Part shown: positions 16,535 through 24,994 of the stretch, piece by piece
How positions within the stretch are numbered: position 1 is the first letter of the stretch
Layout: each line of letters opens with the position of its first letter
Translations under genes and position numbers: made by a program
Notes under the pieces: generated by a model
Seen by the model: only the letters and a program-made list of their open reading frames with translations
Databases searched by the model: none
What the model was told of the DNA's origin: nothing
From: Anaerolineaceae bacterium UBA6073
Lineage (GTDB): Bacteria > Chloroflexota > Anaerolineae > Anaerolineales > Anaerolineaceae
Assembly (NCBI GenBank): GCA_002436085.1
Contig: DIXT01000008.1
Coordinates: forward strand, 5,531-69,530
Length of the DNA stretch: 64,000 bases
Direction: 5' to 3'

Positions 16535-17300
16535 CAAATTCGCATCACAATATGATTTCTTTGTAAACTGGAAATCCCGCCTGGCGTTTGAGATGCCTTT
16601 TTTACAAGAACAGCTCGCGCTCCTGGGCGGCTCTCCGGAAGAGCACAAGCTAATGGACACCGCCTGCGGTACGGGTCAGCACGCGATCGCCTTGGCGCGC
16701 CTGGGATACCAGGTGTCCGGGACGGATCTATTCCCACAGATGGTCAGCGTAGCGAACACGAACGCCCTGGCGGCGGATGTGAAAATCCGGTTCAAAACCG
16801 CCGGCTTTGGCAGCATCGCTCCCGCATTCCCAGGGGAGCAATTTGACGCGGTGCTGTGCCTGGGGAATTCGCTTCCGCATGTGAATTCCCTCTCCGATTT
16901 GCAGCGCGCGCTGGAAGACTTCGCCGCCACGATGGCTCCAGGCGGCTTGCTCCTGCTGCAGCAGCGCAACTTTGACGCGGTTATGCACGCCAAAAATCGC
17001 TTTATGGAACCGCAAACACACAGTTCCGGCGACCAGGAGTGGGTCTTTTTCCGCTTTTATGACTTTGAACCGAACGGAAAAATTCAATTTTCCGTCCTCA
17101 CCCTGACCAGAAAACCTGGCGGCGCCTGGGAAAGCACGATTAATTCCACCTTTCTGCTCCCGATTCTTTCCGGGGATTTACGCGCCGCCTTGGAACTGGC
17201 CGGCTTCCAGGATTTGCGTTTCTATGGGAACATGAAAGGGGAAGCATACGATTCTGCTGCCAGCGGGGATTTAATCGCTATAGCGCGAAAGAACGCATAA
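16527..17300 (+). CDS. Class I SAM-dependent methyltransferase
   Basis: 257 residues. The start at 16527 (GGAAGGAAAA just before) is chosen over longer frames because the Tyr-rich opening MYDKFASQYDFFVNW is typical of this family. Motif I is DTACGTGQHAIALARLG, with GTDLFPQMV after it, and FDAVLCLGNSLPHV is motif IV. The substrate is unknown; such proteins methylate small molecules or proteins. It overlaps mutM by 8 bp and is the last gene of a plus-strand run. Confidence 0.88.
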   Translation: MYDKFASQYDFFVNWKSRLAFEMPFLQEQLALLGGSPEEHKLMDTACGTGQHAIALARLGYQVSGTDLFPQMVSVANTNALAADVKIRFKTAGFGSIAPAFPGEQFDAVLCLGNSLPHVNSLSDLQRALEDFAATMAPGGLLLLQQRNFDAVMHAKNRFMEPQTHSSGDQEWVFFRFYDFEPNGKIQFSVLTLTRKPGGAWESTINSTFLLPILSGDLRAALELAGFQDLRFYGNMKGEAYDSAASGDLIAIARKNA

Positions 17301-17306
17301 AATGCA

Positions 17307-17326
17307 GAGCCGGCTCTCGCCGGCTC
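17307..17326 (+). terminator. Intrinsic terminator at convergent gene ends
   Basis: GAGCCGGC-TCTC-GCCGGCTC, a perfect 8-bp GC stem, follows the methyltransferase stop by 6 bp. A loose U-rich tail (CTGTCTTTGTCTGTTTT) runs after it on the plus strand. Confidence 0.75.
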
Positions 17327-17344
17327 CTGTCTTTGTCTGTTTTG

Positions 17345-18382
17345 TCAGGATTTTTGGGTTTTCGTCCGCAAAGCCGAAATGGTTTTATGGACGTTAATTT
17401 TCCACCAGTCCACAGTTTCCTTGATACTGTCGTAAAGCCGGCGGGGTTGATATCCCAGCTCGCGCCGCGCTTTATAGGACGAGATTCTGGAGTTGCTGCG
17501 CAAAGTTTCGATGGAATAGCGTGTAAACTTGGGCTTCGTACAGGTAATCTTATAGTAGAACTCCGCCAGAGGCGCCACGAACGCAGCCAGCCGCGCGGGG
17601 AATTTGATTTCCGTGGTATCAATACCCGCGGCTTGCTGCACCAGGCTGCGCATAACGCTGATTTGCAGCTGCTCGCCCGAAAGCAGGTAAGTCTCGCCGG
17701 GCCTTCCTTTTTCCGCCGCCAGAATATGCCCCTGCGCGACGTCCCGGACGTCCACAAAGTCAAACTTGCCTTGCACGGAAAGCGACGGACCTTTTTTCAT
17801 CCATGAAAGCATCATTTCGCCCAGTTCGGAGCGCTTAAAGTCGTAGGGTCCAATCACCCCGGTCGGGCAAACCACCACAGCGTCCAAGCCATGTTTTACC
17901 GCGTCCAACACCAGTAAGGTTGCTTCTGCTTTGGTGCGGTCGTAAGGACCGGCAGGGTTGTTCGGGTCGAATTGCAAGCTTTCATCAATCATCACATCCG
18001 GGTCCGGGCGCTGCAGGGCGTGGATGGAACTGGTGTACACCAGCCGGCGCACGCCTGCCTGGCGGACCGCTTCGATCACATTACGCGTGCCCTCCACATT
18101 CACCCGCTGCATCAGCGCGATTTTATCTTCCGTAATAGCCACCAGTGAAGCCAGGTGAAAAACGAGATCGACCCCCTCGCACGCCTCCAAAAGGCGCGCC
18201 TTGTCAAGAATATTGCCTTCAAAAATTTCCACATCCAGACCTTCGAGGGAGGCAAGGTCTTCTCCCGGAAGGACCATCGCGCGTACTTTTACATTGCGCG
18301 CAACCAACTCACGCACAAGCACATTGCCGAGATGCCCGGCTGCACCGGTGACCAAAATGCATTTATTTTTTGAGATTAGCAA
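17345..18382 (-). CDS. NAD(P)-dependent epimerase/dehydratase (extended SDR)
   Basis: 345 residues of the extended short-chain dehydrogenase family, closest in look to dihydroflavonol 4-reductase-like proteins. The nucleotide-binding GAAGHLGN is at residues 13-20, VDLVFHLAS at about 71-79, and the catalytic YDRTK (YxxxK) near 147. The substrate is unknown. The ATG overlaps the 3' end of the tetR gene by 20 bp, so the regulator probably controls this gene in a shared transcript. Confidence 0.9.
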   Translation of the reverse strand: MLISKNKCILVTGAAGHLGNVLVRELVARNVKVRAMVLPGEDLASLEGLDVEIFEGNILDKARLLEACEGVDLVFHLASLVAITEDKIALMQRVNVEGTRNVIEAVRQAGVRRLVYTSSIHALQRPDPDVMIDESLQFDPNNPAGPYDRTKAEATLLVLDAVKHGLDAVVVCPTGVIGPYDFKRSELGEMMLSWMKKGPSLSVQGKFDFVDVRDVAQGHILAAEKGRPGETYLLSGEQLQISVMRSLVQQAAGIDTTEIKFPARLAAFVAPLAEFYYKITCTKPKFTRYSIETLRSNSRISSYKARRELGYQPRRLYDSIKETVDWWKINVHKTISALRTKTQKS

Positions 18383-18950
18383 CTACCAACTCCATTCCAT
18401 TCCGGGCAAGCTCGGTCCAATCCAGCCTGCCGGGGTCTAGCGCCGCCTGGAGTAGATATCCCAGTACGCAGGCTGACAGCAAGTGCGCAGTTGATCCAGG
18501 ATCAATATCGCTGCGGATGAAGCCTGCTTGCTGCCCTGCCAGAGCCTGCTCACGTAGTGAGCGCAACAGTTCTTCAAACGGCCGCACGCTGCGAGCCCAA
18601 ACAGCTGGATCGCGCGCGGCTTCTTTCCAGAAGTCAATCATAACTGAAAAATTCTTTTCCGTCGTCTGAAAGATTACACTTGATCTGCCCGCCATTTCCA
18701 CAAGACTTTCCGGAAACACCGCGCGGCCATCTTTCTCCCCCTGAAGCGCATTTTTCATCTTCGCCACCCAGGCCTCCATCAAAATCAAAAAAAGGGTCTC
18801 TTTGGTGGAGAAATAGTGGTAAAACGCACCCTTACTAACCCCCGCAGTCATACAAATCTCGTGAACGCTGGTCGCATCATAGCCGTTTTCTGAGAATAAG
18901 CGTCCAGCCGTCTCAAGGATTTTATCTCTTGACGTCTGTAATCTTGCCAT
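18363..18950 (-). CDS. TetR family transcriptional regulator
   Basis: 195 residues from the ATG at 18950, which has AAAGGCGG upstream; a longer frame to 19010 lacks support. The N-terminal helix-turn-helix reads RDKILETAGRLFSENGYDATSVHEICMTAGVSKGAFYHYFSTKETLF, clear TetR. The C-terminal ligand domain is variable. It sits upstream of and overlaps the SDR gene, and likely represses this pair until a substrate or lipid-like ligand binds (inference). Confidence 0.94.
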   Translation of the reverse strand: MARLQTSRDKILETAGRLFSENGYDATSVHEICMTAGVSKGAFYHYFSTKETLFLILMEAWVAKMKNALQGEKDGRAVFPESLVEMAGRSSVIFQTTEKNFSVMIDFWKEAARDPAVWARSVRPFEELLRSLREQALAGQQAGFIRSDIDPGSTAHLLSACVLGYLLQAALDPGRLDWTELARNGMELVVANLKK

Positions 18951-19395
18951 ATTGCCACCGCCTTTCCGAATGCCCGGATACAAGGTTAACGCAGGAGGAC
19001 AGGAGAACAAGTCTGTGTGCGGTCGAAGTTTTAATCTTATTAAGATCTATACTTTTTGACGACAATTTATTAATTATCGAATATTAATTAAATTGGATAT
19101 ATTCATTATACGTCTTTTTTCCAATTTTTAATTAACCATTCTGACGCTCGTTAAAAGGATTGAATACGAATACGCACTACAGAATACAAAAGCAATTGCT
19201 GGATAGTGGTGTAATGCAGTTTTTATGGGTATACCAAAGCATAAGATAATCTTGTAAGATGAGATAGGAAAACTTATTTAAGCTTATTCATTTTCATGGT
19301 TTCATGTTTTTGCAGATTTGATATTTGAATATATAATGGTATAAGAAATTAGCACTGTTCAGCTAAGTACTAAAATGGGACGGAGGAATGCTGTC
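18951..19395 (+). promoter_or_regulatory. AT-rich divergent intergenic region
   Basis: 445 bp without a gene, much more AT-rich than its surroundings. A small palindrome ATCTTA-T-TAAGAT at 19034-19046 lies upstream of tetR and could be its operator, though the arms are short. On the plus strand TTGCAG (19310-19315), 16 bp, TATAAT (19332-19337) is a good promoter for the small membrane protein at 19396. I see no RNA gene. Confidence 0.5.
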
Positions 19396-19779
19396 ATGAA
19401 AGACAAGAAGACGCGAACCATACAGATACTATTTATGATTGGAATAGCATCCATTCTTTTAGTGTTGTTCCTTAAGAATAGGCAGCAATTACCGGTAATG
19501 ACAGAAGAAGATAAACGCGCAGAGCAGATAATTCTCTCTTATATAGAAGTTAATGACATGTCCATTAAGCTGGGAACAGAGAAATATGCCACGCTCATGA
19601 AAAGTATATTACTAGGCGAGCATCCCGAGTTGACGGGCGAAAACTCAGCGTTCGTTACGAGTGATATAGAGCGAAATCTTATCCTCAATTATGCCGCTGC
19701 CAACATGGGGAATAAAGGTGACTATTCAGAACCAGATGTTAATGAAGTGGCGCCAATGCCTAGTTTACCCACAAAATGA
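19396..19779 (+). CDS. Hypothetical single-TM protein
   Basis: 127 residues from the ATG at 19396, which has GGAGG 9 nt upstream (an in-frame ATG at 19375 lies before that site). KKTRTIQILFMIGIASILLVLFLKN is one N-terminal membrane segment with positive residues first. The rest is a short, mostly helical, charged domain rich in Glu. I recognise no family. Composition is AT-rich and it lies between an AT-rich gap and a composite repeat, suggesting accessory DNA. Confidence 0.65.
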   Translation: MKDKKTRTIQILFMIGIASILLVLFLKNRQQLPVMTEEDKRAEQIILSYIEVNDMSIKLGTEKYATLMKSILLGEHPELTGENSAFVTSDIERNLILNYAAANMGNKGDYSEPDVNEVAPMPSLPTK

Positions 19780-19878
19780 CTGTCAATAGTGGCAATAACT
19801 AAATTTAAACGGACTCTCGAGGAAGCAAAATATGCAGTTAACGAAATCGTCCATTGTCCTTTTCTTAATTATTGCCTC

Positions 19879-20176
19879 CTCTGATCGCGCCGGTGTTTAT
19901 TATCCCCGAAGCGAAGCGGAGTGGGACCACACCGTGCGCGGCATTTGACCGAAGGTCTCCCTCTTTCCACGCCTCTGCACTCACCACCCTTGCCCACCAT
20001 GAACCGGATAGGTCGTCTCCTGACCCTGCGTACGACCTGAACGAAAATCTCCGTTATTACTGGATTGCGCCAGACTTGTGTAGCACCCTCATAAAGGACC
20101 CTCGCCAGTATCTCTGATCACTTCGTTGCTGGCTGGGTGGGCAGGCTTCGCGCTTAGGAGGCCGGCGCGATCGGAG
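19879..20176 (+). mobile_element. Composite repeat, copy 2: 298-bp element with terminal inverted repeats
   Basis: The left end CTCTGATCGCGCCGG (19879-19893) and the right end CCGGCGCGATCGGAG (20162-20176) are inverted repeats matching at 14 of 15 positions. Inside are one long-form unit (with the TTATTATCCCCGAAGCGAAG insert) and the roughly 195-bp module shared with 10.95-11.14 kb. It has no transposase gene, so it is MITE-like; no clear target-site duplication is seen. Confidence 0.75.
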
Positions 20177-20281
20177 TATTTCAAAAAGGGGACTTTCATT
20201 CATCACACATGGAATCCAGTCCGGCTTTTAGGTATAATCAACGAGAGATATAAACATTAAACACCGAACAAGAGGATGCTT

Positions 20282-20845
20282 ATGAAACTCGCCATTGGTT
20301 CTGATCACGCCGGGTTCGAACTAAAGAACACCCTGACGCAATATCTTGAAAGCCGCTTAATCCCATACGAGGACTTTGGCACATTTACCACTGACAGCTG
20401 TGACTATCCGCGCATCGCGGAAAAAGTATGTAAAGCCGTGCTCTCCGGGCAGTTCGACCGCGGTATTCTAATCTGCGGAACCGGCATCGGAATGTCCATC
20501 TCAGCGAACAAATTTGCCGGTATACGCGCGGCTGCCTGCAGCGAGCCGTATTCCGCTATCCTCGCCAGACGACACAATAATGCCAATGTGCTCTGCCTTG
20601 GCGCGCGTGTCGTTGCCAGCGGTCTTGCCACGTTGATCGCAGAAGGTTGGCTGAACGCCAGTTACGAAGGCGAACGCCATCAACGCCGGTTGGACATGAT
20701 CACCCGCATCGAGCAGCGCAACGCCATCCCGCCCTACGTTCCATCCTCCGATGCCGGGATTACTCCGGCCGCAGAACCCCAGGCCCAAAACCCCGCACCA
20801 GGAACCAACGATGTCGGACCGGAAAAGGGCACGCAGCCGCTCTGA
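20282..20845 (+). CDS. RpiB/LacA/LacB family sugar-phosphate isomerase
   Basis: 187 residues from the ATG at 20282 (AGAGG 6 nt upstream). KLAIGSDHAGFELKN at the start, CDYPRIAEKV, and GILICGTGIGMSISANKFAGIRAA carry the RpiB fold with the catalytic Cys; RRHNNANVLCLGARV follows. The core is about 150 residues and a Pro/Ala-rich tail of about 35 is extra. RpiB converts ribose 5-phosphate to ribulose 5-phosphate, but some members act on allose or galactose phosphates, so no symbol is given. TATAAT is at 20233-20238. Confidence 0.9.
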   Translation: MKLAIGSDHAGFELKNTLTQYLESRLIPYEDFGTFTTDSCDYPRIAEKVCKAVLSGQFDRGILICGTGIGMSISANKFAGIRAAACSEPYSAILARRHNNANVLCLGARVVASGLATLIAEGWLNASYEGERHQRRLDMITRIEQRNAIPPYVPSSDAGITPAAEPQAQNPAPGTNDVGPEKGTQPL

Positions 20846-20956
20846 GCTGCCGTTGCACTAACTTTTCCTGGTGTCAAACTTTTCCTGGCACGCCGCTTGT
20901 TTTTTTTTGTTATACTTTGTCTAACATCCCAACAGTTCATCAAACATGGAGACAAA

Positions 20957-21637
20957 ATGAGATACCGAATATTTGGAGAAAAACTTCCCGCAGTAACCAT
21001 TGAATTCGAGGCTGGCGAAAGCATCTACACGCAAGCTGGCGGCATGACCTGGATGACAGATAACTTCACCATGGAGACCAATATGAAGGGCGGCATGATG
21101 AAAGGCTTAGGTCGGATGCTCACCGGCGAGTCCCTGTTCATGGCCACCTACACCGCCCGCGCCCCAAAAGCTGAACTGACCCTGGCATCTTCCTTTCCTG
21201 GCGCAATTTTGCCGCTTGAACTGGATGGGTCCAAGACCTGGATCACTCAAAAGTCCGCGTTCCTGTGCGCCACTCCGGGCGTGGAGCTGTCCATATATGC
21301 GAGCAAGTTCAAAGCCGGCTTTTTTGGCGGCGAGGGCTTCCTCCTTCAGAAATTAGCCGGCCGGGGAATTTTGTTCCTCGAAATTGACGGCAGCATGGTC
21401 GAAAAAGACCTCCAACCCGGCGAACGCATCAAAGTGGACACCGGCAACGTGGCGGCATTCGAGAGCAGCGTCAAGTACGAAGTTGAGACGATAAAAGGCT
21501 TTACCAACATCCTCTTTGGCGGCGAAGGCCTGTTCCTTACTGTTTTGGAAGGCCCAGGAAAAGTCTACCTGCAGACCGTGAACGTGTCCGGTTTTGCTGC
21601 GCGCCTGAAGCCTTTCTTACCAAATAAGACTTCCTGA
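20957..21637 (+). CDS. AIM24/TIGR00266 family protein
   Basis: 226 residues from the ATG at 20957, preceded by GGAGA. MRYRIFGEKLPAVTIEFEAGESIYTQAGGMTWM is the typical start, with METNMKGGMMKGLGRMLTGESLF and repeated Gly-rich beta strands afterwards. The family forms a trimeric beta-sandwich; its biochemical role is not established (the mitochondrial homologue affects inner-membrane organisation). TATACT at 20911-20916 may be the promoter. A strong terminator follows. Confidence 0.9.
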   Translation: MRYRIFGEKLPAVTIEFEAGESIYTQAGGMTWMTDNFTMETNMKGGMMKGLGRMLTGESLFMATYTARAPKAELTLASSFPGAILPLELDGSKTWITQKSAFLCATPGVELSIYASKFKAGFFGGEGFLLQKLAGRGILFLEIDGSMVEKDLQPGERIKVDTGNVAAFESSVKYEVETIKGFTNILFGGEGLFLTVLEGPGKVYLQTVNVSGFAARLKPFLPNKTS

Positions 21638-21651
21638 TTTCTATACATTAC

Positions 21652-21684
21652 AAAACAGGCTGTTTTCCACAAACAGCCTGTTTT
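21652..21684 (+). terminator. Strong intrinsic terminator
   Basis: A perfect 14-bp inverted repeat (AAAACAGGCTGTTT / AAACAGCCTGTTTT) with loop TCCAC and a T-run on both strands. It ends the AIM24-like gene and may also serve elp3 arriving from the other side. Confidence 0.92.
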
Positions 21685-21747
21685 TCTGTTACATCTGATT
21701 TTTCATAAAAATTGTCTTTTCAGGAAAGCAAACGCTTTCTTCCCACT

Positions 21748-23379
21748 TCACTCCTGTAAAGTGTTCAGCGGCTTGACCATGTAAAGCTCCCCTGGCTCAT
21801 ACCCGCGCGCGGCATAATACTGGCGCGTGCCCACCGCAGAGATCACTGCCAGACTGGCGTAGCCGCTTTCCCGGGCAATGCTTTCCGCCTCCAGTAGCAG
21901 GCGGCTGCCCAGGCCAACATGCTGTGCCGCCCCAGGCAGCCCGGCGCCCACTTCCACGGATTGCCCGTACACGTGCACCTCGCGGACCAGCGCCGCGCCT
22001 TCAAGGTCCGCCAGTTGCAGAATATTGCCATCCAGGGGCAGCGAAAGACGTAAAAAACCAGCCAGCTTATCCTCAGGCGCATCGAACGATAGGAAATGTT
22101 CTTCAGTACTGCCGGTGCTGTAGCTCAGGTCATTCAGACGCAGGGCTTCGATGTCCACCTTACCGCGGCGCACCTCGCGGCAGCGTATGCACGCGCAAGG
22201 TGTTCCCCGGCGTTCAAGCTCCCGCGCCACGTCCTGCCGCAGGCTGGTGTTGCGGTTGCCCGCCACCACATTCGGAGAGGGAATATCCCGGATGACCCGA
22301 TTGATGCGGCAGTAGCGCGGCACGCCGGGTTTAATATCTGCCAGCAATCTGATTAGTTCGGCTTCCGTGTAGGGCTGGTAATCTCCCCGCTCCCAGTAAT
22401 GGTAAAGCTCCGCGCTTTTAAGGAGCTGACAGGGGTATATCTTCAGTTCGTCCGGCTGGATGCTGCCTGTTAGCCACAGCCTCGCGAAGTCCGCGCGGTC
22501 GCTTTCGAGCGTCGCGCCGAGCAGATTCGGCATCCAGTGCGCCACCAGCTTATACCCAGCCGCGCGGATGAGGCGCGCAGCTTCGACTGACTGCGCAGCG
22601 CTGTGTCCGCGCCGATTGAGCGCCAGCACGCGGTCCTCCATGCTCTGGATACCAATTTGCAGCTTGGTCGCCCCAAGCCGGCGGTTAAAGATCAATTCCT
22701 CTCGGGTAATCAGGTCGGGTCGGGTCTCGAGCACCAGCCCTACGCAGCGGTGCGTACCTGTTTCGTTGCGCTGCTGCGCGTCCGCCAGTGCAGCGCCGAC
22801 CTGGTTATCCTGCGGGTTTTCCCCGTTGAGCGCCTCAAAGCAGCGCCGCACGAACCATTCACGGTACTCGCGCGGGTAGGCGCTCCAACTGCCCCCCAGA
22901 ATGAGCAGCTCAATTTTATCAGTGGGATGCCCGACTTCCCGCAGCGCTTTCAGGCGGGAGGAAACCTGGCGGTAAGGGTCGAATTCGTTTTCCACGCCCC
23001 GCCGCGCGCCGGGTTCGTCCGGCAGATAAGACTGGGGCATGTCTGCTTCGGTCGGGCAGAAAATGCATTCCCCCGGACAGGGAAAGGGTTTGGTCAGCAC
23101 GGTGATGGTGGTGACGCCGGAGAGCGTACGCACAGGTTTCATCCGGATGCGCGCCAACAGCTCCGCGTCTGCCTGCCACGCGCCCGTGCCAACCAGTTCG
23201 CGGTAGGCAGCCACCAGCGTATGCTTTGCCAGGAAGCCCTGCCCGTCCGGCAGCGGATGGTGCCGCAGCGCTTTTTGTACATCCATGCCCGCGCGAATAT
23301 CCGCCATGGCAGTTTTCGCCAGTTCTAGCTCTTCCGGGCTGTAAGTTCGCTTCTTGTGCCAGTCTTGCGCGCTGTTCAT
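21748..23379 (-). CDS. elp3: Elp3 family radical SAM/acetyltransferase, tRNA wobble-uridine modification
   Basis: 543 residues, the length of Elp3. The radical SAM domain has cluster ligands in CPGECIFCP (Cys101, 105, 108) after TITVLTKPF, followed by DMPQSYLPDEPGARRG, typical of Elp3. The C-terminal GNAT domain has HVGLGSRLL (acetyl-CoA loop) and RQYYAARGYEPGELYM. Elp3 makes the carboxymethyl (cm5) group at U34 using SAM and acetyl-CoA; bacterial homologues act without the other Elongator subunits. It is divergent from a Trm9-like gene. A TAAAAT box lies 6 nt before the ATG. Confidence 0.96.
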   Translation of the reverse strand: MNSAQDWHKKRTYSPEELELAKTAMADIRAGMDVQKALRHHPLPDGQGFLAKHTLVAAYRELVGTGAWQADAELLARIRMKPVRTLSGVTTITVLTKPFPCPGECIFCPTEADMPQSYLPDEPGARRGVENEFDPYRQVSSRLKALREVGHPTDKIELLILGGSWSAYPREYREWFVRRCFEALNGENPQDNQVGAALADAQQRNETGTHRCVGLVLETRPDLITREELIFNRRLGATKLQIGIQSMEDRVLALNRRGHSAAQSVEAARLIRAAGYKLVAHWMPNLLGATLESDRADFARLWLTGSIQPDELKIYPCQLLKSAELYHYWERGDYQPYTEAELIRLLADIKPGVPRYCRINRVIRDIPSPNVVAGNRNTSLRQDVARELERRGTPCACIRCREVRRGKVDIEALRLNDLSYSTGSTEEHFLSFDAPEDKLAGFLRLSLPLDGNILQLADLEGAALVREVHVYGQSVEVGAGLPGAAQHVGLGSRLLLEAESIARESGYASLAVISAVGTRQYYAARGYEPGELYMVKPLNTLQE

Positions 23380-23385
23380 GCGCTT

Positions 23386-23436
23386 ATTTTACCTGTTCCC
23401 GCGCGGGGCTTTTTCGCTTGCCGAACCTGATATACT
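23386..23436. promoter_or_regulatory. Back-to-back promoters of elp3 and the Trm9-like gene
   Basis: The 63-bp gap holds a minus-strand TAAAAT (23391 to 23386), 6 nt before the elp3 ATG, and a plus-strand TATACT (23431-23436), 6 nt before the methyltransferase ATG. Both transcripts would start at or beside the start codon, so both mRNAs appear leaderless. No Shine-Dalgarno is visible for either gene. Confidence 0.55.
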
Positions 23437-23442
23437 CTCAAT

Positions 23443-24174
23443 ATGCGCCCGGAAACCCGCCAAAAACTGCTCGAAATCAACCGCCTGTTCTACGAACACA
23501 GCGCAGCCACTTTCTCCGCGACGCGCAGAAGACTTCAGCCGGGCGTTAAGCGCTTGCTTACGACCTTCCCCCCGCAGACGGACCTGCTGGACCTGGGCTG
23601 CGGCAACGGTAATCTTGCCGGCGCGCTCGCCAGAAGCGGCTGGGTAGGCACTTACCTGGGTATCGACGCTTCCGAAGCGCTCATCGCGGACGCGCGCGCA
23701 GCGCTAGCCGCGGCACAGGCCAATTTTTCATTTTTGGTAGTCGACTTAAGCCACGAGAACTGGCCTTCCCTGCTTCCCTGTCAGTCTTTCCCGCTCATCA
23801 CCAGTTTCGCGGTGCTGCATCACATCCCCGACGCAAGCGCGCGCGCAGCTTTCTTTCAGTCCGCGGCGGAGCTGCTCGCGCCCGAAGGCAGGCTGCTGCT
23901 TTCGGTCTGGCAGCTTTTTAACGACCCGCGCATGCTTGGGCACGTCCTGCCCTGGAGCACTGCGGAAATTGACACAACGGACTTGGACGCGGGGGATTAT
24001 CTGATTGACTGGCGCGCCGGAGGATTCATTGCCCAGCGCTATGTGCACGTATTCACACCCGAGGAAATCCGCGCGCTCGGCTGCGCCGCCGGTCTGGATC
24101 TGCAGCAAGAGTTCTATTCAGATGGAAAAAGCGGGAACCTGGCGCTTTATCAGGTGTGGCACAAGCCGGCCTGA
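23443..24174 (+). CDS. Trm9/ALKBH8-like SAM methyltransferase
   Basis: 243 residues. The start (NRLFYEHSAATFSATRRR) parallels the Trm9 opening VYNEIAPHFSQTR. Motif I is LLDLGCGNGNLAGAL, and AVLHHIPD and GRLLLSVWQL follow the Trm9 order. Near the end, GDYLIDW and RYVHVFTPEEIRAL match the Trm9/ALKBH8 pattern in which VPW and a (R)YYHxF/Y motif precede the last helix. Trm9 esterifies cm5U34 to mcm5U34 in tRNA. Being head-to-head with elp3, which makes cm5U, strongly supports that role. It could still be a general small-molecule methyltransferase. No Trm112 partner is nearby. Confidence 0.72.
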   Translation: MRPETRQKLLEINRLFYEHSAATFSATRRRLQPGVKRLLTTFPPQTDLLDLGCGNGNLAGALARSGWVGTYLGIDASEALIADARAALAAAQANFSFLVVDLSHENWPSLLPCQSFPLITSFAVLHHIPDASARAAFFQSAAELLAPEGRLLLSVWQLFNDPRMLGHVLPWSTAEIDTTDLDAGDYLIDWRAGGFIAQRYVHVFTPEEIRALGCAAGLDLQQEFYSDGKSGNLALYQVWHKPA

Positions 24175-24181
24175 AGTTCGC

Positions 24182-24994
24182 TCACCCTAAGGCGATATCC
24201 AGCAGCATCATCGTAGCAAAGCCCAGCATCACGCCAATCGTGGGAACATCGGAATGGTCAGTTGCGCTGTTTTTCGCTTCCGGAATGAGCTCTTCCGCCA
24301 CCACATAAATCATCGCCCCAGCCGCGAATGCCAGCGCGTACGGCAGCATATTGCGCATCGAGAGCACGGCAAAAGCCCCGATAACCGCGGCAACAGGTTC
24401 CACCAGGCCGGAAAGCTGACCCCAAAAAAAGGCCTTTCTGCGGCTGAGTTCCTCCCGGCGCAGAGGCATGGAGACCGCCATCCCTTCCGGGAAGTTCTGG
24501 ATGCCGATGCCAAGTGCCAGCGCGATAGCAGAGCTGAGCGTCGCCCCGCTCAGGCCGGCGTGCACCGCCCCAAACGCCACCCCGACCGCCAGCCCTTCCG
24601 GGATATTGTGCAGGGTAATCGCGAACACCAGCAAAACGCTGCGCTGCCAGGAGGTTTTGATGCCTTCAGGGTCTTTCTCACCCGGGTGCAAATGCGGCAG
24701 CAGTTTGTCCACGCCGTACAGGAATCCCCCGCCCAGGAGGAAGCCGATGACGGCGGGCATCCACACCGGCGTTTCCATGCTCCCGGAAAGCTCTATCGCG
24801 GGAGCGAGGAGCGAGAAGTAACTGGCGGCGATCATCACCCCGGCCGCGAAGCCCATCATGCCGTTCATCAGCTTAACATTGATTTCCTTGCCAAAAAACA
24901 CGCCAGCCGCGCCTGCGGCAGTCATCGCATAGGTAAAAGCGGTCGCAAGAAGCGCCTGTAGGATCGGATTGAGAGGGGATAATATTGCGATCAT
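24182..24994 (-). CDS. ZIP family metal transporter
   Basis: 270 residues with eight predicted membrane helices. The start at 24994 has AGGTGG upstream; a longer frame adds a non-hydrophobic leader and was rejected. HNIPEGLAVG (helix 4) and NFPEGMAVS (helix 5) give the metal-binding pair. A short His/Glu loop (LLPHLHPGEKD) sits between helices 3 and 4. Imports Zn2+ or a similar divalent ion. It is back to back with the RlmI-like gene; the two start codons are adjacent. The 3' end converges on the Trm9-like gene. Confidence 0.93.
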   Translation of the reverse strand: MIAILSPLNPILQALLATAFTYAMTAAGAAGVFFGKEINVKLMNGMMGFAAGVMIAASYFSLLAPAIELSGSMETPVWMPAVIGFLLGGGFLYGVDKLLPHLHPGEKDPEGIKTSWQRSVLLVFAITLHNIPEGLAVGVAFGAVHAGLSGATLSSAIALALGIGIQNFPEGMAVSMPLRREELSRRKAFFWGQLSGLVEPVAAVIGAFAVLSMRNMLPYALAFAAGAMIYVVAEELIPEAKNSATDHSDVPTIGVMLGFATMMLLDIALG

